Shown here piece after piece: positions 27,436 to 35,269 of a stretch of 64,000 bases of DNA; positions within the stretch are counted from its first letter, which is position 1, and each line of letters opens with the position of its first letter. The DNA lies in the NCBI GenBank assembly GCA_021737185.1, contig JAIPEL010000004.1, forward strand, positions 1 through 64,000. The letters run 5' to 3'. This DNA is from Desulfobacterales bacterium (GTDB lineage Bacteria; Desulfobacterota; Desulfobacteria; Desulfobacterales; CAFBRK01). Made by a program: the position numbers and the translations under genes. The notes below the pieces were generated by a model. That model saw only the letters and a program-made list of their open reading frames with translations. It did no database searches and was not told the DNA's origin.

Positions 27436-28983
27436 ATGACGGCCTGGCTCAATTTAGGAGAAATCCTCAAGGTCAACGCGAAGAAGTACCCCGATACCGT
27501 GGCGCTGAAGGACCGGGAGCGAAGTTTCAGCTATCCCGCGGTCAACAAGCGGGTGAACCGACTCTCCCACGGCCTGTTGTCCCTCGGGCTGAAGAAGGGA
27601 GACAAGGTCGCCGTTCTTCTGGAAAACAGCATAGAGATCATCGAACTTTACCTGGCCGCGGCCAAAACCGGCATCGTCATCGTGCCGATCAACTTCCGTC
27701 TGGTCGGGGGCGAGGTGGCCTACATCGTCAACGACTCCGACGCCAAGGCACTGATCGTTCATGACATGTTCGTCGAAAACGTCGAGCCGGTCCGCTCGGA
27801 ACTGGCCGATATCTCCCCGGAGCGGTTCATCGTCGTGGGGGAAAAAAAAGACGGCTACGCCCCTTACGAGGCGATGATTGCAGGTGCGTCGGAAAAAGAG
27901 CCGCCGGGTTCGGTCGCCCCGGAAGACACCTGGATCCTGATCTACACCTCCGGAACCACGGGCAAGCCCAAGGGGGTGGTCCGCTCCCATGCGTCCCACA
28001 TCGCTTTTTATCTGATCAACGCCGTTGACTTCGGATTCACGGAAAGCGACATCTGCCTGAATGTCATGCCGCTTTGCCACATCAACTCAACCTATTTTAC
28101 CTTTACGTTTTTGTACATCGGCGGGAGCGTATACGTCCATCCGGCCCGGTCCTTCCGCCCGGAGCAGATCCTGGAGATCGTCGAGCGGGAAAGGGTCACC
28201 TTCATCTCCCTGATTCCGACCCATTACAACCTGATCCTCAACTGCTCCGAAGAGGCCAAGCAGCGGGACCGCAGCTCCATTAAAAAGCTGCTCTGTTCGT
28301 CTGCACCGGTGCGAAGAATCATGAAACAGGCGATCATGGAGTTCTTCCCCGGCGTCGAGCTCTACGAGGGGTACGGGTCGACCGAGGCGGGAATCGTCAC
28401 CGTCCTCAAGCCCCAGGATCAGATGAGAAAGCTCGGATCCATCGGCTTCGAGTCTTTGGGGACCGATTTTGTCAAGATCCTCGACGAGGACGGAAACGAG
28501 GTGCCCACCGGAGAGGTGGGAGAGATTTACTCCCGCGGGCCGATGCTCTTCGACGAATACTACAAGCTTCCCGAGAAGACCGCCGCCTCCTTCAAAGACG
28601 GGTGGTTTTCCGCGGGAGACCTGGGCCGCAAGGACGAAGAGGGCTACTATTACATCGTCGACCGCAAAGACAACATGATCATCACCGGTGGAGAGCACGT
28701 TCACCCCAGCGAGGTGGAAGAGGTCATCGGCAGCCACGAATGCGTGTTCGATTGCGCGGTCATCGGCCTTCCGGATGAAAAATGGGGCGAGCGCGTCGTC
28801 GCCGTGGTGGTCCCCAAAAAAGAAGTCGACGCAGAGGAGATCATCAAATGCTGCCGGGAGAAAGTCGCCGGCTACAAGCGCCCCAAGGAGATCGTTTTTC
28901 TCAAGGAAGACGAGATGCCCCGGACGGCCACCGGAAAGATCCTGCACCGGAAGCTGCGGGAGAAATTCGGCGGACGGTGCTGA
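27436..28983 (+). CDS. AMP-forming acyl-CoA synthetase
   Basis: 515 aa, ANL superfamily. A3 phosphate loop IYTSGTTGKPKGVVRSHAS, A5 YEGYGSTEAG, A7 WFSAGDLGRKDEEG, A8 DRKDNMIITGGEHVHPSEVE and the A10 lysine in TATGKILHRKLRE are all intact. It activates a carboxylic acid through an acyl-adenylate to its CoA thioester. No transmembrane segment. It is the third CoA-activating system within 12 kb, 69 bases after the ADP-forming enzyme. Substrate cannot be read. Confidence 0.92.
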   Translation: MTAWLNLGEILKVNAKKYPDTVALKDRERSFSYPAVNKRVNRLSHGLLSLGLKKGDKVAVLLENSIEIIELYLAAAKTGIVIVPINFRLVGGEVAYIVNDSDAKALIVHDMFVENVEPVRSELADISPERFIVVGEKKDGYAPYEAMIAGASEKEPPGSVAPEDTWILIYTSGTTGKPKGVVRSHASHIAFYLINAVDFGFTESDICLNVMPLCHINSTYFTFTFLYIGGSVYVHPARSFRPEQILEIVERERVTFISLIPTHYNLILNCSEEAKQRDRSSIKKLLCSSAPVRRIMKQAIMEFFPGVELYEGYGSTEAGIVTVLKPQDQMRKLGSIGFESLGTDFVKILDEDGNEVPTGEVGEIYSRGPMLFDEYYKLPEKTAASFKDGWFSAGDLGRKDEEGYYYIVDRKDNMIITGGEHVHPSEVEEVIGSHECVFDCAVIGLPDEKWGERVVAVVVPKKEVDAEEIIKCCREKVAGYKRPKEIVFLKEDEMPRTATGKILHRKLREKFGGRC

Positions 28984-28988
28984 AGAAA

Positions 28989-29098
28989 AGTCAAATGGTC
29001 AATTGGTGGATTGGTCAAATGGGGTATGCGGTTAGTCCTTGCAGGGCCAATCAACGAAAGCCGAATTGACGAATCAACCAATCAACCAATCAACCAAA
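28989..29098. repeat. Opposed word array (TGGTCAAT / CAATCAAC)
   Basis: Arm 1 (28989-29023) reads TCAAATGGTCAATTGG, then TGGATTGGTCAAATGG; arm 2 (29048-29098) repeats CAATCAAC and ends three bases before the thiolase ribosome-binding site. The arms are imperfect reverse complements. Confidence 0.8.
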
Positions 29099-29113
29099 AC
29101 GGAGGTCCACGGC

Positions 29114-30304
29114 ATGCTGACAAAAGCCTACATCCCCTACGGCGGATACTACAGCTCCCCCTTTGCCCGGTGGCAGGGCAGCCTAGCCAATGAAAACGCC
29201 ATCGTGTTGGGCGCCAACACGGCCAAGCGCTGGATGGAGTCAAAGAACCTGGATCCGAAGATGCTCGAATACCTCTTTTTGGGCATCACCGTCGGACAGC
29301 ACTACGTCTTTTACGGCAGCACCTGGGCTGCCCATCTGCTGGGGGCCGGGCACATTCCGGGCGTGACGCTGATGCAGGCCTGCTCGACGTCTACCACCTG
29401 CATCTTCCAGGCGGCGAGCGGGGTGGAAACCGGCCTGTACACCCACCCCTTTGTCCTTGCCGTCGACCGCTGCTCCAACGGCCCGCATACCGTCTGGCCC
29501 AATCCCAAGGGGCCGGGGGGACAGGTCGAATCCGAAGACTGGGTCATGGACCATTTCGGGTTCGACCCTTCGGCGAAAAACGCCATGATCCAGACCGCCG
29601 AGAACGTGGCCGCCGAAAACGGGATCACCCGAGAAGAGTGCGATGCGGTGGCCCTGCGCCGCTACCAGCAGTACACCGATGGCCTCGAAGACGACCGGGC
29701 CTTTCAAAAGCGGTACATGTTTCCGGTCGAAGTGCAGGTGTCCAAGAAGAAGATCTCCACCATCGAGGAGGACGAGGGCGTGATGGAAACCACCGAAGAG
29801 GGGCTTTCCCGCCTCAAGCCGTTGCTTCCAAACGGGGTGCACACCTTCGGCGCCCAGACCCACCCGGCCGACGGCAATATCGGCATGCTCGTCACCACCC
29901 GCGACCGGGCCAAGGAACTGAGCAAGGATCCGGCCGTGGAGGTGCAGGTGCTTTCCTACGGGTATCACCGGGCCAAGTCGGGCTTCATGGCCGCGGCGGT
30001 GGTGCCGGCCTGCCGGATGGCCCTGGAAAAGGCAGGGGTGGACATCGCCGATGCCAAGGTCATCAAGACCCACAACCCGTTTTCGGCCAACGACATTTTC
30101 ATGGCCAAGGAATTCGGCATCGACGTGATGGGCTTCAACAACTACGGAAGCTCCATCGTATTCGGCCATCCCCAGGGACCCACCGCGGGCCGGTGCATCA
30201 TTGAAGGCATCGAAGAGGCGGCCATGGCCGGCGGAGGCTACGTCCTCTTCGGCGGCTGCGCCGCAGGAGACACGGCAGGGGCGCTGCTGCTGAAGGTGGG
30301 TTGA
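29114..30304 (+). CDS. Thiolase-superfamily acyltransferase
   Basis: 396 aa from ATG 29114 behind GGAGG. The thiolase fold is supported by Cys90 in TLMQACSTSTTCIFQAASG (acyl-accepting cysteine), KTHNPFSANDIFMA (position of the NEAF motif), His352 in FGHPQGPTAGR, and Cys382 in LFGGCAAGDTAGA (position of the CxG motif). It would cleave a 3-oxoacyl-CoA with CoA, or condense two acyl-CoAs. The motifs are variant (PFSAND, GGCAAG), so it is a divergent member and the substrate is unclear. Last gene of the + strand catabolic cluster. Confidence 0.85.
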   Translation: MLTKAYIPYGGYYSSPFARWQGSLANENAIVLGANTAKRWMESKNLDPKMLEYLFLGITVGQHYVFYGSTWAAHLLGAGHIPGVTLMQACSTSTTCIFQAASGVETGLYTHPFVLAVDRCSNGPHTVWPNPKGPGGQVESEDWVMDHFGFDPSAKNAMIQTAENVAAENGITREECDAVALRRYQQYTDGLEDDRAFQKRYMFPVEVQVSKKKISTIEEDEGVMETTEEGLSRLKPLLPNGVHTFGAQTHPADGNIGMLVTTRDRAKELSKDPAVEVQVLSYGYHRAKSGFMAAAVVPACRMALEKAGVDIADAKVIKTHNPFSANDIFMAKEFGIDVMGFNNYGSSIVFGHPQGPTAGRCIIEGIEEAAMAGGGYVLFGGCAAGDTAGALLLKVG

Positions 30305-30454
30305 TTGGTTGATTGGTCGAATGGTTGATTGGTCGATCGGCCGAATGGTCAATTGGTCAAATAGTCGAATGGTTAAATGGGAAAGACCGTCTACGGAATT
30401 CTTTCTGCCGATTTAACCAATCAACCATTTAACCATTTGGCCAATCAACCAATC
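30301..30454. repeat. Opposed word array (TTGATTGG / CCAATCAA) between convergent genes
   Basis: Arm 1 (30301-30380) repeats TTGATTGGT, CGAATGGT and CAATTGGT words; arm 2 (30411-30454) repeats ATTTAACCAATCAACC-type words. It separates the thiolase gene and pheA, which run toward each other, and is well placed to stop transcription from both sides. It overlaps the last codons of both genes slightly. Confidence 0.85.
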
Positions 30455-31509
30455 CCTCCATTGGCCGGATAACTTCCAAGCTTTTTCAGCGTGATGGTCA
30501 GCTTTTCCATCTGCGAAAGCACCTCGGCCGCCTTTTCGTCGTTTTCGTCCCCTTCGAAGTCGAGAAAAAAGCAGTAGTTGTCCGGGTCCCGGCGAAGCGG
30601 CATCGAGGCGATCCGGGTCAGGTTGATCTTGGCGTCGGCAAAGAGGCGAAGGACTTCGAACAGCCTTCCGGCTTCGTGCCGAGTGGCAAAGACGACGGAG
30701 GTCTTGTCGCCGCGGCCGTCGTACATGTCCCTGGCCAGGAGCAGAAACCGGGTCGTGTTGGAAGGGCCGTCTTCGATCCCCTCCTTGACGATTTCCAGGT
30801 CGTAGAGTTCGGCGCACAGGGCGCTGGCGATTGCCCCGGCGGCGCGGGGATTTTCCCGGGCGAGCATCTTGGCGGCGCCGGCGGTATCGTAGTAGGGCCG
30901 GGGTTCGAGGCGGTTGCGTGCGAGAAATCCGCGGCACTGGGCCAGGGCCTGGGGATGGGAAAAGACTTGGCGAAGATCCCGGTAGTCCCTGACATCCGTG
31001 GCCAGCAGGCAGTGGTTCACCGGCACCTTGGCCTCTCCGACCACCTTCAGCTTCGTGTCGGTCAGCAGGTCGTTGACCTGGGTAACGGCCCCCTCCAGGG
31101 AGTTTTCCACCGGTACGACCCCGAGATCGAATTCTCCTTCCTCCACCCCGCGGAACACGTCGACGAATTCCAGGCAGGGGATATAGGCGCCGCCGGGGAC
31201 CAGGCGGCGCGCTGCCACCTCTCCGTAGGCGCCGTGTTCTCCCTGGAAGGCGACCAGGGGGCGCTCCTCTTGCTGTAGGCGTTTGCTTTCATCGATGATG
31301 GTTTTCAGCAGGTGGCGGGTAAACGACCGCTCCACCAGGTCCAGGGCCATTCGCTCTGCCCGGGCCAGCAGGTCCGCCTCCCGGGCCGGATCGCTGACAC
31401 TTTCCTTGAATTTCTTGGTGCGAAGGGCAAGCCCCATCCGCTCCTGGAGCAGCACCAGCAGCTCCCGGTCGATCTTGTCGATTTTGATTCTGATTTCTTC
31501 CAGTTTCAT
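30445..31509 (-). CDS. pheA: Bifunctional chorismate mutase / prephenate dehydratase (P-protein)
   Basis: 354 aa. Residues 1 to about 85 form an AroQ-type chorismate mutase (IRIKIDKIDRELLVLLQERM). About 85-265 form prephenate dehydratase (VAFQGEHGAYGEVAA, VVPVENSLEGAV, SHPQALAQC, and the catalytic TRF at 253-255). About 270-350 form the ACT domain with HEAGRLFEVL, where phenylalanine binds in feedback inhibition. It turns chorismate into phenylpyruvate. It follows aroF by 108 bases on the same strand and so lies downstream of the Phe attenuator. Confidence 0.95.
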   Translation of the reverse strand: MKLEEIRIKIDKIDRELLVLLQERMGLALRTKKFKESVSDPAREADLLARAERMALDLVERSFTRHLLKTIIDESKRLQQEERPLVAFQGEHGAYGEVAARRLVPGGAYIPCLEFVDVFRGVEEGEFDLGVVPVENSLEGAVTQVNDLLTDTKLKVVGEAKVPVNHCLLATDVRDYRDLRQVFSHPQALAQCRGFLARNRLEPRPYYDTAGAAKMLARENPRAAGAIASALCAELYDLEIVKEGIEDGPSNTTRFLLLARDMYDGRGDKTSVVFATRHEAGRLFEVLRLFADAKINLTRIASMPLRRDPDNYCFFLDFEGDENDEKAAEVLSQMEKLTITLKKLGSYPANGGIG

Positions 31510-31523
31510 GGGTCACCTTTCGA

Positions 31524-31562
31524 ATGCCTAAAATGCCTGAAATGACTAAAGTGCCTAAAATT
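31524..31562. repeat. Single-arm word array (AATGCCTAAA) between aroF and pheA
   Basis: AATGCCTAAAATGCCTGAAATG, in copies varied by one base, then ACTAAAGTGCCTAAAATT. It is the same word as in the array at 23734, 7.8 kb away, but without an opposed arm. It lies 15 bases upstream of the pheA start on the minus strand. Confidence 0.7.
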
Positions 31563-31617
31563 GTGGAATCCCTTCGCTCGATCCAATTATACAGCAGTAT
31601 TTCCATGGCAGGAGTTT

Positions 31618-32463
31618 TCATCCGATGCTCGATGCTTTTCGATTTTTCTCCTTTGAAATCCCGGCCAGAAACTCCTGCATCGGCCTGATCTTTGCCATGA
31701 TCCCGGCAAACTGCTCCGGGGTCAGGGCCTGGTCGGCGTCGCAAAGGGCTTCCTGGGGTCGGCGATGGACTTCCACCATGATGCCGTCGGCACCGGCGGC
31801 CAGGGCCGCCAGGCTCATGGGTGCCACCAGTTCCGGACGCCCGGTGCTGTGGGTCGGGTCCACGATGATCGGCAGGTGGGTCAGTGCCCGCATGGCCGGC
31901 ACCGCGCTCAAGTCGAGGGTGTTTCGAGTGTAGCGCTCGAAGGTGCGGATGCCCCGTTCGCAAAGGATCACGTCGGGGTTGCCCTCGCTTAATATATATT
32001 CCGCGCAGTTGAGCCATTCTTCCAGGGTCGAATACATGCCGCGCTTGAGCAGCACGGGACGGCCGGCCTTTCCCACCTCCTTGAGCAGGGAAAAGTTCTG
32101 CATGTTGCGGGTGCCGATCTGCAGGACATCGGCAAACTCGGCCACCCAGGAAACGTCCCGCGGATCGATGACCTCTGTGATCACCGGAAGCCCGGTCTCC
32201 CGGCCGGCCCGGGCCAGAATCTTGAGTCCTTCCAGGCCGAGCCCCTGGAAGGAATAGGGCGACGATCGGGGTTTGAAGGCCCCTCCCCGGAGCATGTCCG
32301 CACCGGCTTTTTTGACCGCTTCGGCGGTTTCCATCATCTGCGACTGGCTTTCGATGCTGCAGGGGCCGGCAATGGCGCAAAACCCCTGGCCCATCGTCAC
32401 ACCACCGATCTTCACGGCCGTTTTCTGCACCTGGCTGATCGATGTCAATTTCAGGTTCTTCAT
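31618..32463 (-). CDS. aroF: 3-deoxy-7-phosphoheptulonate (DAHP) synthase
   Basis: 281 aa, the compact AroA type-I-beta form without an extra regulatory domain at either end. Landmarks: FCAIAGPCSIES, GAFKPRSSPYSFQGLG, ITEVIDPRDV, LKRGMYSTLEEWL, ILCERGIRTFE, PIIVDPTHSTGRPE. It joins phosphoenolpyruvate and erythrose 4-phosphate, the entry step of the shikimate pathway. Start ATG 32463 with AGAGGAAAGGA upstream. With no feedback domain visible, control is likely transcriptional, through the Phe-rich leader at 32703-32780. Confidence 0.93.
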   Translation of the reverse strand: MKNLKLTSISQVQKTAVKIGGVTMGQGFCAIAGPCSIESQSQMMETAEAVKKAGADMLRGGAFKPRSSPYSFQGLGLEGLKILARAGRETGLPVITEVIDPRDVSWVAEFADVLQIGTRNMQNFSLLKEVGKAGRPVLLKRGMYSTLEEWLNCAEYILSEGNPDVILCERGIRTFERYTRNTLDLSAVPAMRALTHLPIIVDPTHSTGRPELVAPMSLAALAAGADGIMVEVHRRPQEALCDADQALTPEQFAGIMAKIRPMQEFLAGISKEKNRKASSIG

Positions 32464-32612
32464 GATTCCTTTCCTCTCGGGGAGCGGCCGATATCAGCCG
32501 GCACAGACAACGGGGTGGAGGACTGCTCCAGTTCGTTCAAATCTGCGGCGTCAAGAAGGCGGGTGCCCGCCTTTTCCAAAATGGCCACGGCCACCAGGGT
32601 CGTTTTGAAAAG

Positions 32613-32645
32613 AAAAAGCTCCGGGACGGCCCCGGAGCTTTTTCA
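32613..32645. terminator. Second terminator-like hairpin in the aroF leader
   Basis: On the minus strand: AAAAAGCTCCGGG, loop, TCCCGGAGCTTTTT then CTTTT. The flanking A and T runs make it terminator-like in both directions. It sits between the attenuator and aroF, which is odd because it would also have to be read through when the operon is on. It may be a second attenuation stage. Confidence 0.65.
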
Positions 32646-32648
32646 AAT

Positions 32649-32683
32649 AAAAAACCCCGGGCGGACTTGCGGTCCACCCGGGG
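32649..32683 (-). terminator. Phe attenuator: terminator stem (regions 3:4) of aroF-pheA
   Basis: On the minus strand CCCCGGGTGGAC (32683-32672), 5-base loop, GTCCGCCCGGGG (32666-32655), then TTTTTT: 11 of 12 pairs and a T-run. Its 5' arm (CCGGGTGGAC, 32681-32672) can instead pair over 10 bases with GTCCATCCGG (32720-32711) upstream, giving the antiterminator. The two structures exclude each other, as in amino-acid attenuators. Confidence 0.85.
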
Positions 32684-32702
32684 CGTATTGACGATTGAAC
32701 GA

Positions 32703-32780
32703 CTACACGTCCGGATGGACGCTTCTAAAAAAGAAGCGCCCGAAAATAAACAGCCTGTTGGATCGTGCAGTGCATCCCAT
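32703..32780 (-). CDS. Phenylalanine-rich leader peptide of the aroF-pheA operon
   Basis: 25 codons from ATG 32780 (or 27 from ATG 32786), behind CAGGAG. It encodes LFIFGRFFF, five Phe in nine residues, then RSVHPDV and TAG. The last three Phe codons (TTC TTT TTT) fall in the 5' arm and loop of a 10-bp stem (32741-32732 with 32726-32717). A ribosome stalled there would free GTCCATCCGG to form the antiterminator; a ribosome reaching the stop would cover it. This mirrors the E. coli pheL-pheA leader, which reads [21 protein letters not shown] lies at 32839-32834, but no good -10 follows at the usual spacing. Confidence 0.85.
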   Translation of the reverse strand: MGCTARSNRLFIFGRFFFRSVHPDV

Positions 32781-32917
32781 TGTCATACTCCTGTAAACCA
32801 GATTTTTATTCCCATGCCCCAGACGATTTTCATTGTCAACCTTTTTATCGCTGATGTGCCGAAAGCCTTTTTCTTCTGAGTGCCGGGTTCTTTGTTCTGA
32901 GTTCTGCAGCCGACCAT

Positions 32918-35269
32918 TTATCGGGCCTTTCCGGCCACATCCGGGGCGGCCTGGGCGGCGTTTTGCATATCGACCTCCACTCGAAGGGCCTTGAGCCCCT
33001 GCACACCGGGCAGGTCTTCCAAGTCGAGGAATTCGGGCCGGCCGGTCAGTTCCTTTTCCTCGATGAGAAACTCGATGTGCTGACGCATTTCCCTGGCTTC
33101 GGCAGTGCTGGTATACACAACCGCGATTTTGCCCGGCTGGGTCAGGCGCTCGCCGGTTGCCTTGACCCGGGCTTTGTCGATGCGGGACTTGATGATCTCG
33201 TTTCTCACGTCGTAGGCGCCGTCTACGTCAAAGCGGCGCTCGTCGTAGCGGAACCGGATCGACAGCGGCGCCTCCTGGACCAGGACCAGATGGGCGGTCT
33301 TCAATGGGACTTTCAACTCGGGTCCCACCGCCTCTGCCAACCGGGCCAAGCCTGCAGCGGTTTTCAGCTGCCAGAGGTGCAGGTTTTTCAGGTGCAGATC
33401 GCAGAAGCCCCCCCGTTCCAACAGGGATTCGCCTGCGTAGATCAGGTAGTCGACCCCGTCGGTCCGGTGCCGTTCGAAATAATGGGGAACCAGCCGTTGA
33501 AGCTCCGCTTCCTCGCGGTCCAGATAAGCGGCCATCTTTTCGGTCAGCTGAAAGAGGCTCTCTTCGAGATCCTTCCGGACCCGGTACAATGTGCCCACCG
33601 CCGGGTCGAGTGCTTCCATGTAGTGATCTACAGCCCTTGCCGTTTTGGGGCCATAGGTTTTGAGCTCCGGAAAATGCGCTTCCACCTCGCTTCGGAGAAA
33701 AATCAGTACTGTCGCTTCGTCGTCGCTGTCCAGGCCGGCTTTCAGCCGCTTCATATGGCCTTGGATGCGTTTTTCCAGCTCCCGGAAAATCATCAGGGGC
33801 CGAACCGTGCCTGCCTCCTTGACGATCTTTAGAGCGAGAGCCAACTGGGCCGACAAATCCTCGGAGATGGCCCGGTTTCGTTCCGCGGCTGAACCTCGGA
33901 CATCGGATATGCCATAGATCGGAAAGACGTCCTTGAATACGATGGGGGCCATCTGTGCGTTTTCGTCGGTGCGAAGCGCCTCCAGATGCGCCAGGGCCTC
34001 CTGTTCAAAGCGCCATTCCACCACCGGATGGATCGGGGTGCACTTTTCCTTGATTATCCGCTGAATCTGGCCGTGGAAGTCGTCCAGTGCCTTGTTGACC
34101 GCCATGGCAAACAGCGGCTGGATCTGGGACATGAGCACGGTGTCCATGGGACAGAGGTCTCCGGCTTTGGGAGAGCCCACATCGAGGGTGCCGATGACCC
34201 GCCCCTTGTAAGAAAGCGGAGCGATCATCAGCGAGCGGATTCCCTCCGGGGCCGCTTTTCCCGGTTCCTTCTGAAACCATGCGTCTTTTTCCACATCGGC
34301 GACCCGGACGATATGACCGCTGTCGACGGCGCGTTCAAAGGGGCTGCCGGAAAACAGGGACACGCTTGCATGGCGGGAGCCGGCAAAGATGCAGTCTCCG
34401 CTCTTGTCCGTTCCGGAGTTGAGCAGCAGGATCTGGTTCTGTTCGAGGGCGGCGATGCCGGCCGTCAGCTCCGGCCGCTGGAATAGAACCCGCAGATGGT
34501 GCTGGAGCCGGTCGAATCCTTCCATAGAAACGATCGACTCCTGGTCGATCAGATCCCGTGACAGGGCCGAAACCATCTCCGCTTCAGTAGTGTCGGCTGC
34601 CTTGAACACGGTCAGTCCCTGCAGACCGAAGCGTTCCGGGGGAAGAACTTCCCGGAGGGCTTCAGGATCGGTCAGGTGGTCCAGGACCCATTCTTTCTCC
34701 GTCTCGCCGAGAAGCGAGGCCTCGTCAACCGCGAGTGCTTCAACGAACCGGTAATCCGGATCGATCCGGTAGTGACGCTCCAGGCCGGTTTCCGGATCCT
34801 CCACGATTCGCACCAGCGGGTATTGCACCTGCTGCCGAATTCCGTAGAATCGGTCCAGAATGAAAAGGTACGCCCGAATAGCCAGGCCGCGGTCGAACCC
34901 TTCATCGGTCCTGCTCATTTGCCCCTGAAGGGTTCCGTCTTCTGCAATGAAAAGACGCCGAAAGGCGTCGGTGGCAAATACCGGACGGCGGGAAAACGGG
35001 GAAAAGGCCGCAACGGCTTCGCTTTCCATCGCGGTCGGGGAAAATGCGAGACGAAGCAGTTCCGCTGCCAAGCGTTTGTGCTCTTCTGTCAATTCTGCGT
35101 CCGGCACCGGATCGGGCAGGGCCTCTGCGGCTTCCAGAAATGAGTCGATTTCCATGCTGCGGCAGGCGCCCTCTTGCCCGGCCCGGGCCACCGAGGCCCG
35201 GATGGCCTTGATCAGGGGGCCGAAACTCATGCGGCAGAAAAACGGGTATTTGTCGAGGAGACTCGGCAT
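32918..35269 (-). CDS. Large GAF-domain protein of unknown function
   Basis: 783 aa, start ATG 35269 behind AAGGAG. No signal peptide. Residues about 60-225 form an N-terminal helical part (GLAIRAYLFILDRFYGIRQQ, GLERHYRIDPDYRFVEA). Residues about 225-400 hold a GAF-like sensor (SIVSMEGFDRLQHHLRVLFQ, RSLMIAPLSYKGRVIGTLDV). About 400-783 is a long helical C-terminal region ending in ARVKATGERLTQPGKIAVVY. The layout resembles, from memory, a GAF protein family common in Bacteroidetes that has no known output domain. No GGDEF, kinase or DNA-binding region is visible. Function unknown; it stands alone on its strand and is divergent from the deaminase gene. Confidence 0.75.
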   Translation of the reverse strand: MPSLLDKYPFFCRMSFGPLIKAIRASVARAGQEGACRSMEIDSFLEAAEALPDPVPDAELTEEHKRLAAELLRLAFSPTAMESEAVAAFSPFSRRPVFATDAFRRLFIAEDGTLQGQMSRTDEGFDRGLAIRAYLFILDRFYGIRQQVQYPLVRIVEDPETGLERHYRIDPDYRFVEALAVDEASLLGETEKEWVLDHLTDPEALREVLPPERFGLQGLTVFKAADTTEAEMVSALSRDLIDQESIVSMEGFDRLQHHLRVLFQRPELTAGIAALEQNQILLLNSGTDKSGDCIFAGSRHASVSLFSGSPFERAVDSGHIVRVADVEKDAWFQKEPGKAAPEGIRSLMIAPLSYKGRVIGTLDVGSPKAGDLCPMDTVLMSQIQPLFAMAVNKALDDFHGQIQRIIKEKCTPIHPVVEWRFEQEALAHLEALRTDENAQMAPIVFKDVFPIYGISDVRGSAAERNRAISEDLSAQLALALKIVKEAGTVRPLMIFRELEKRIQGHMKRLKAGLDSDDEATVLIFLRSEVEAHFPELKTYGPKTARAVDHYMEALDPAVGTLYRVRKDLEESLFQLTEKMAAYLDREEAELQRLVPHYFERHRTDGVDYLIYAGESLLERGGFCDLHLKNLHLWQLKTAAGLARLAEAVGPELKVPLKTAHLVLVQEAPLSIRFRYDERRFDVDGAYDVRNEIIKSRIDKARVKATGERLTQPGKIAVVYTSTAEAREMRQHIEFLIEEKELTGRPEFLDLEDLPGVQGLKALRVEVDMQNAAQAAPDVAGKAR

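Noticed and set aside
32834-32839. Promoter for the aroF leader at TTGACA
   Set aside because: No acceptable -10 hexamer at 16-18 bases, so I mention it only in the leader entry and do not call a promoter.
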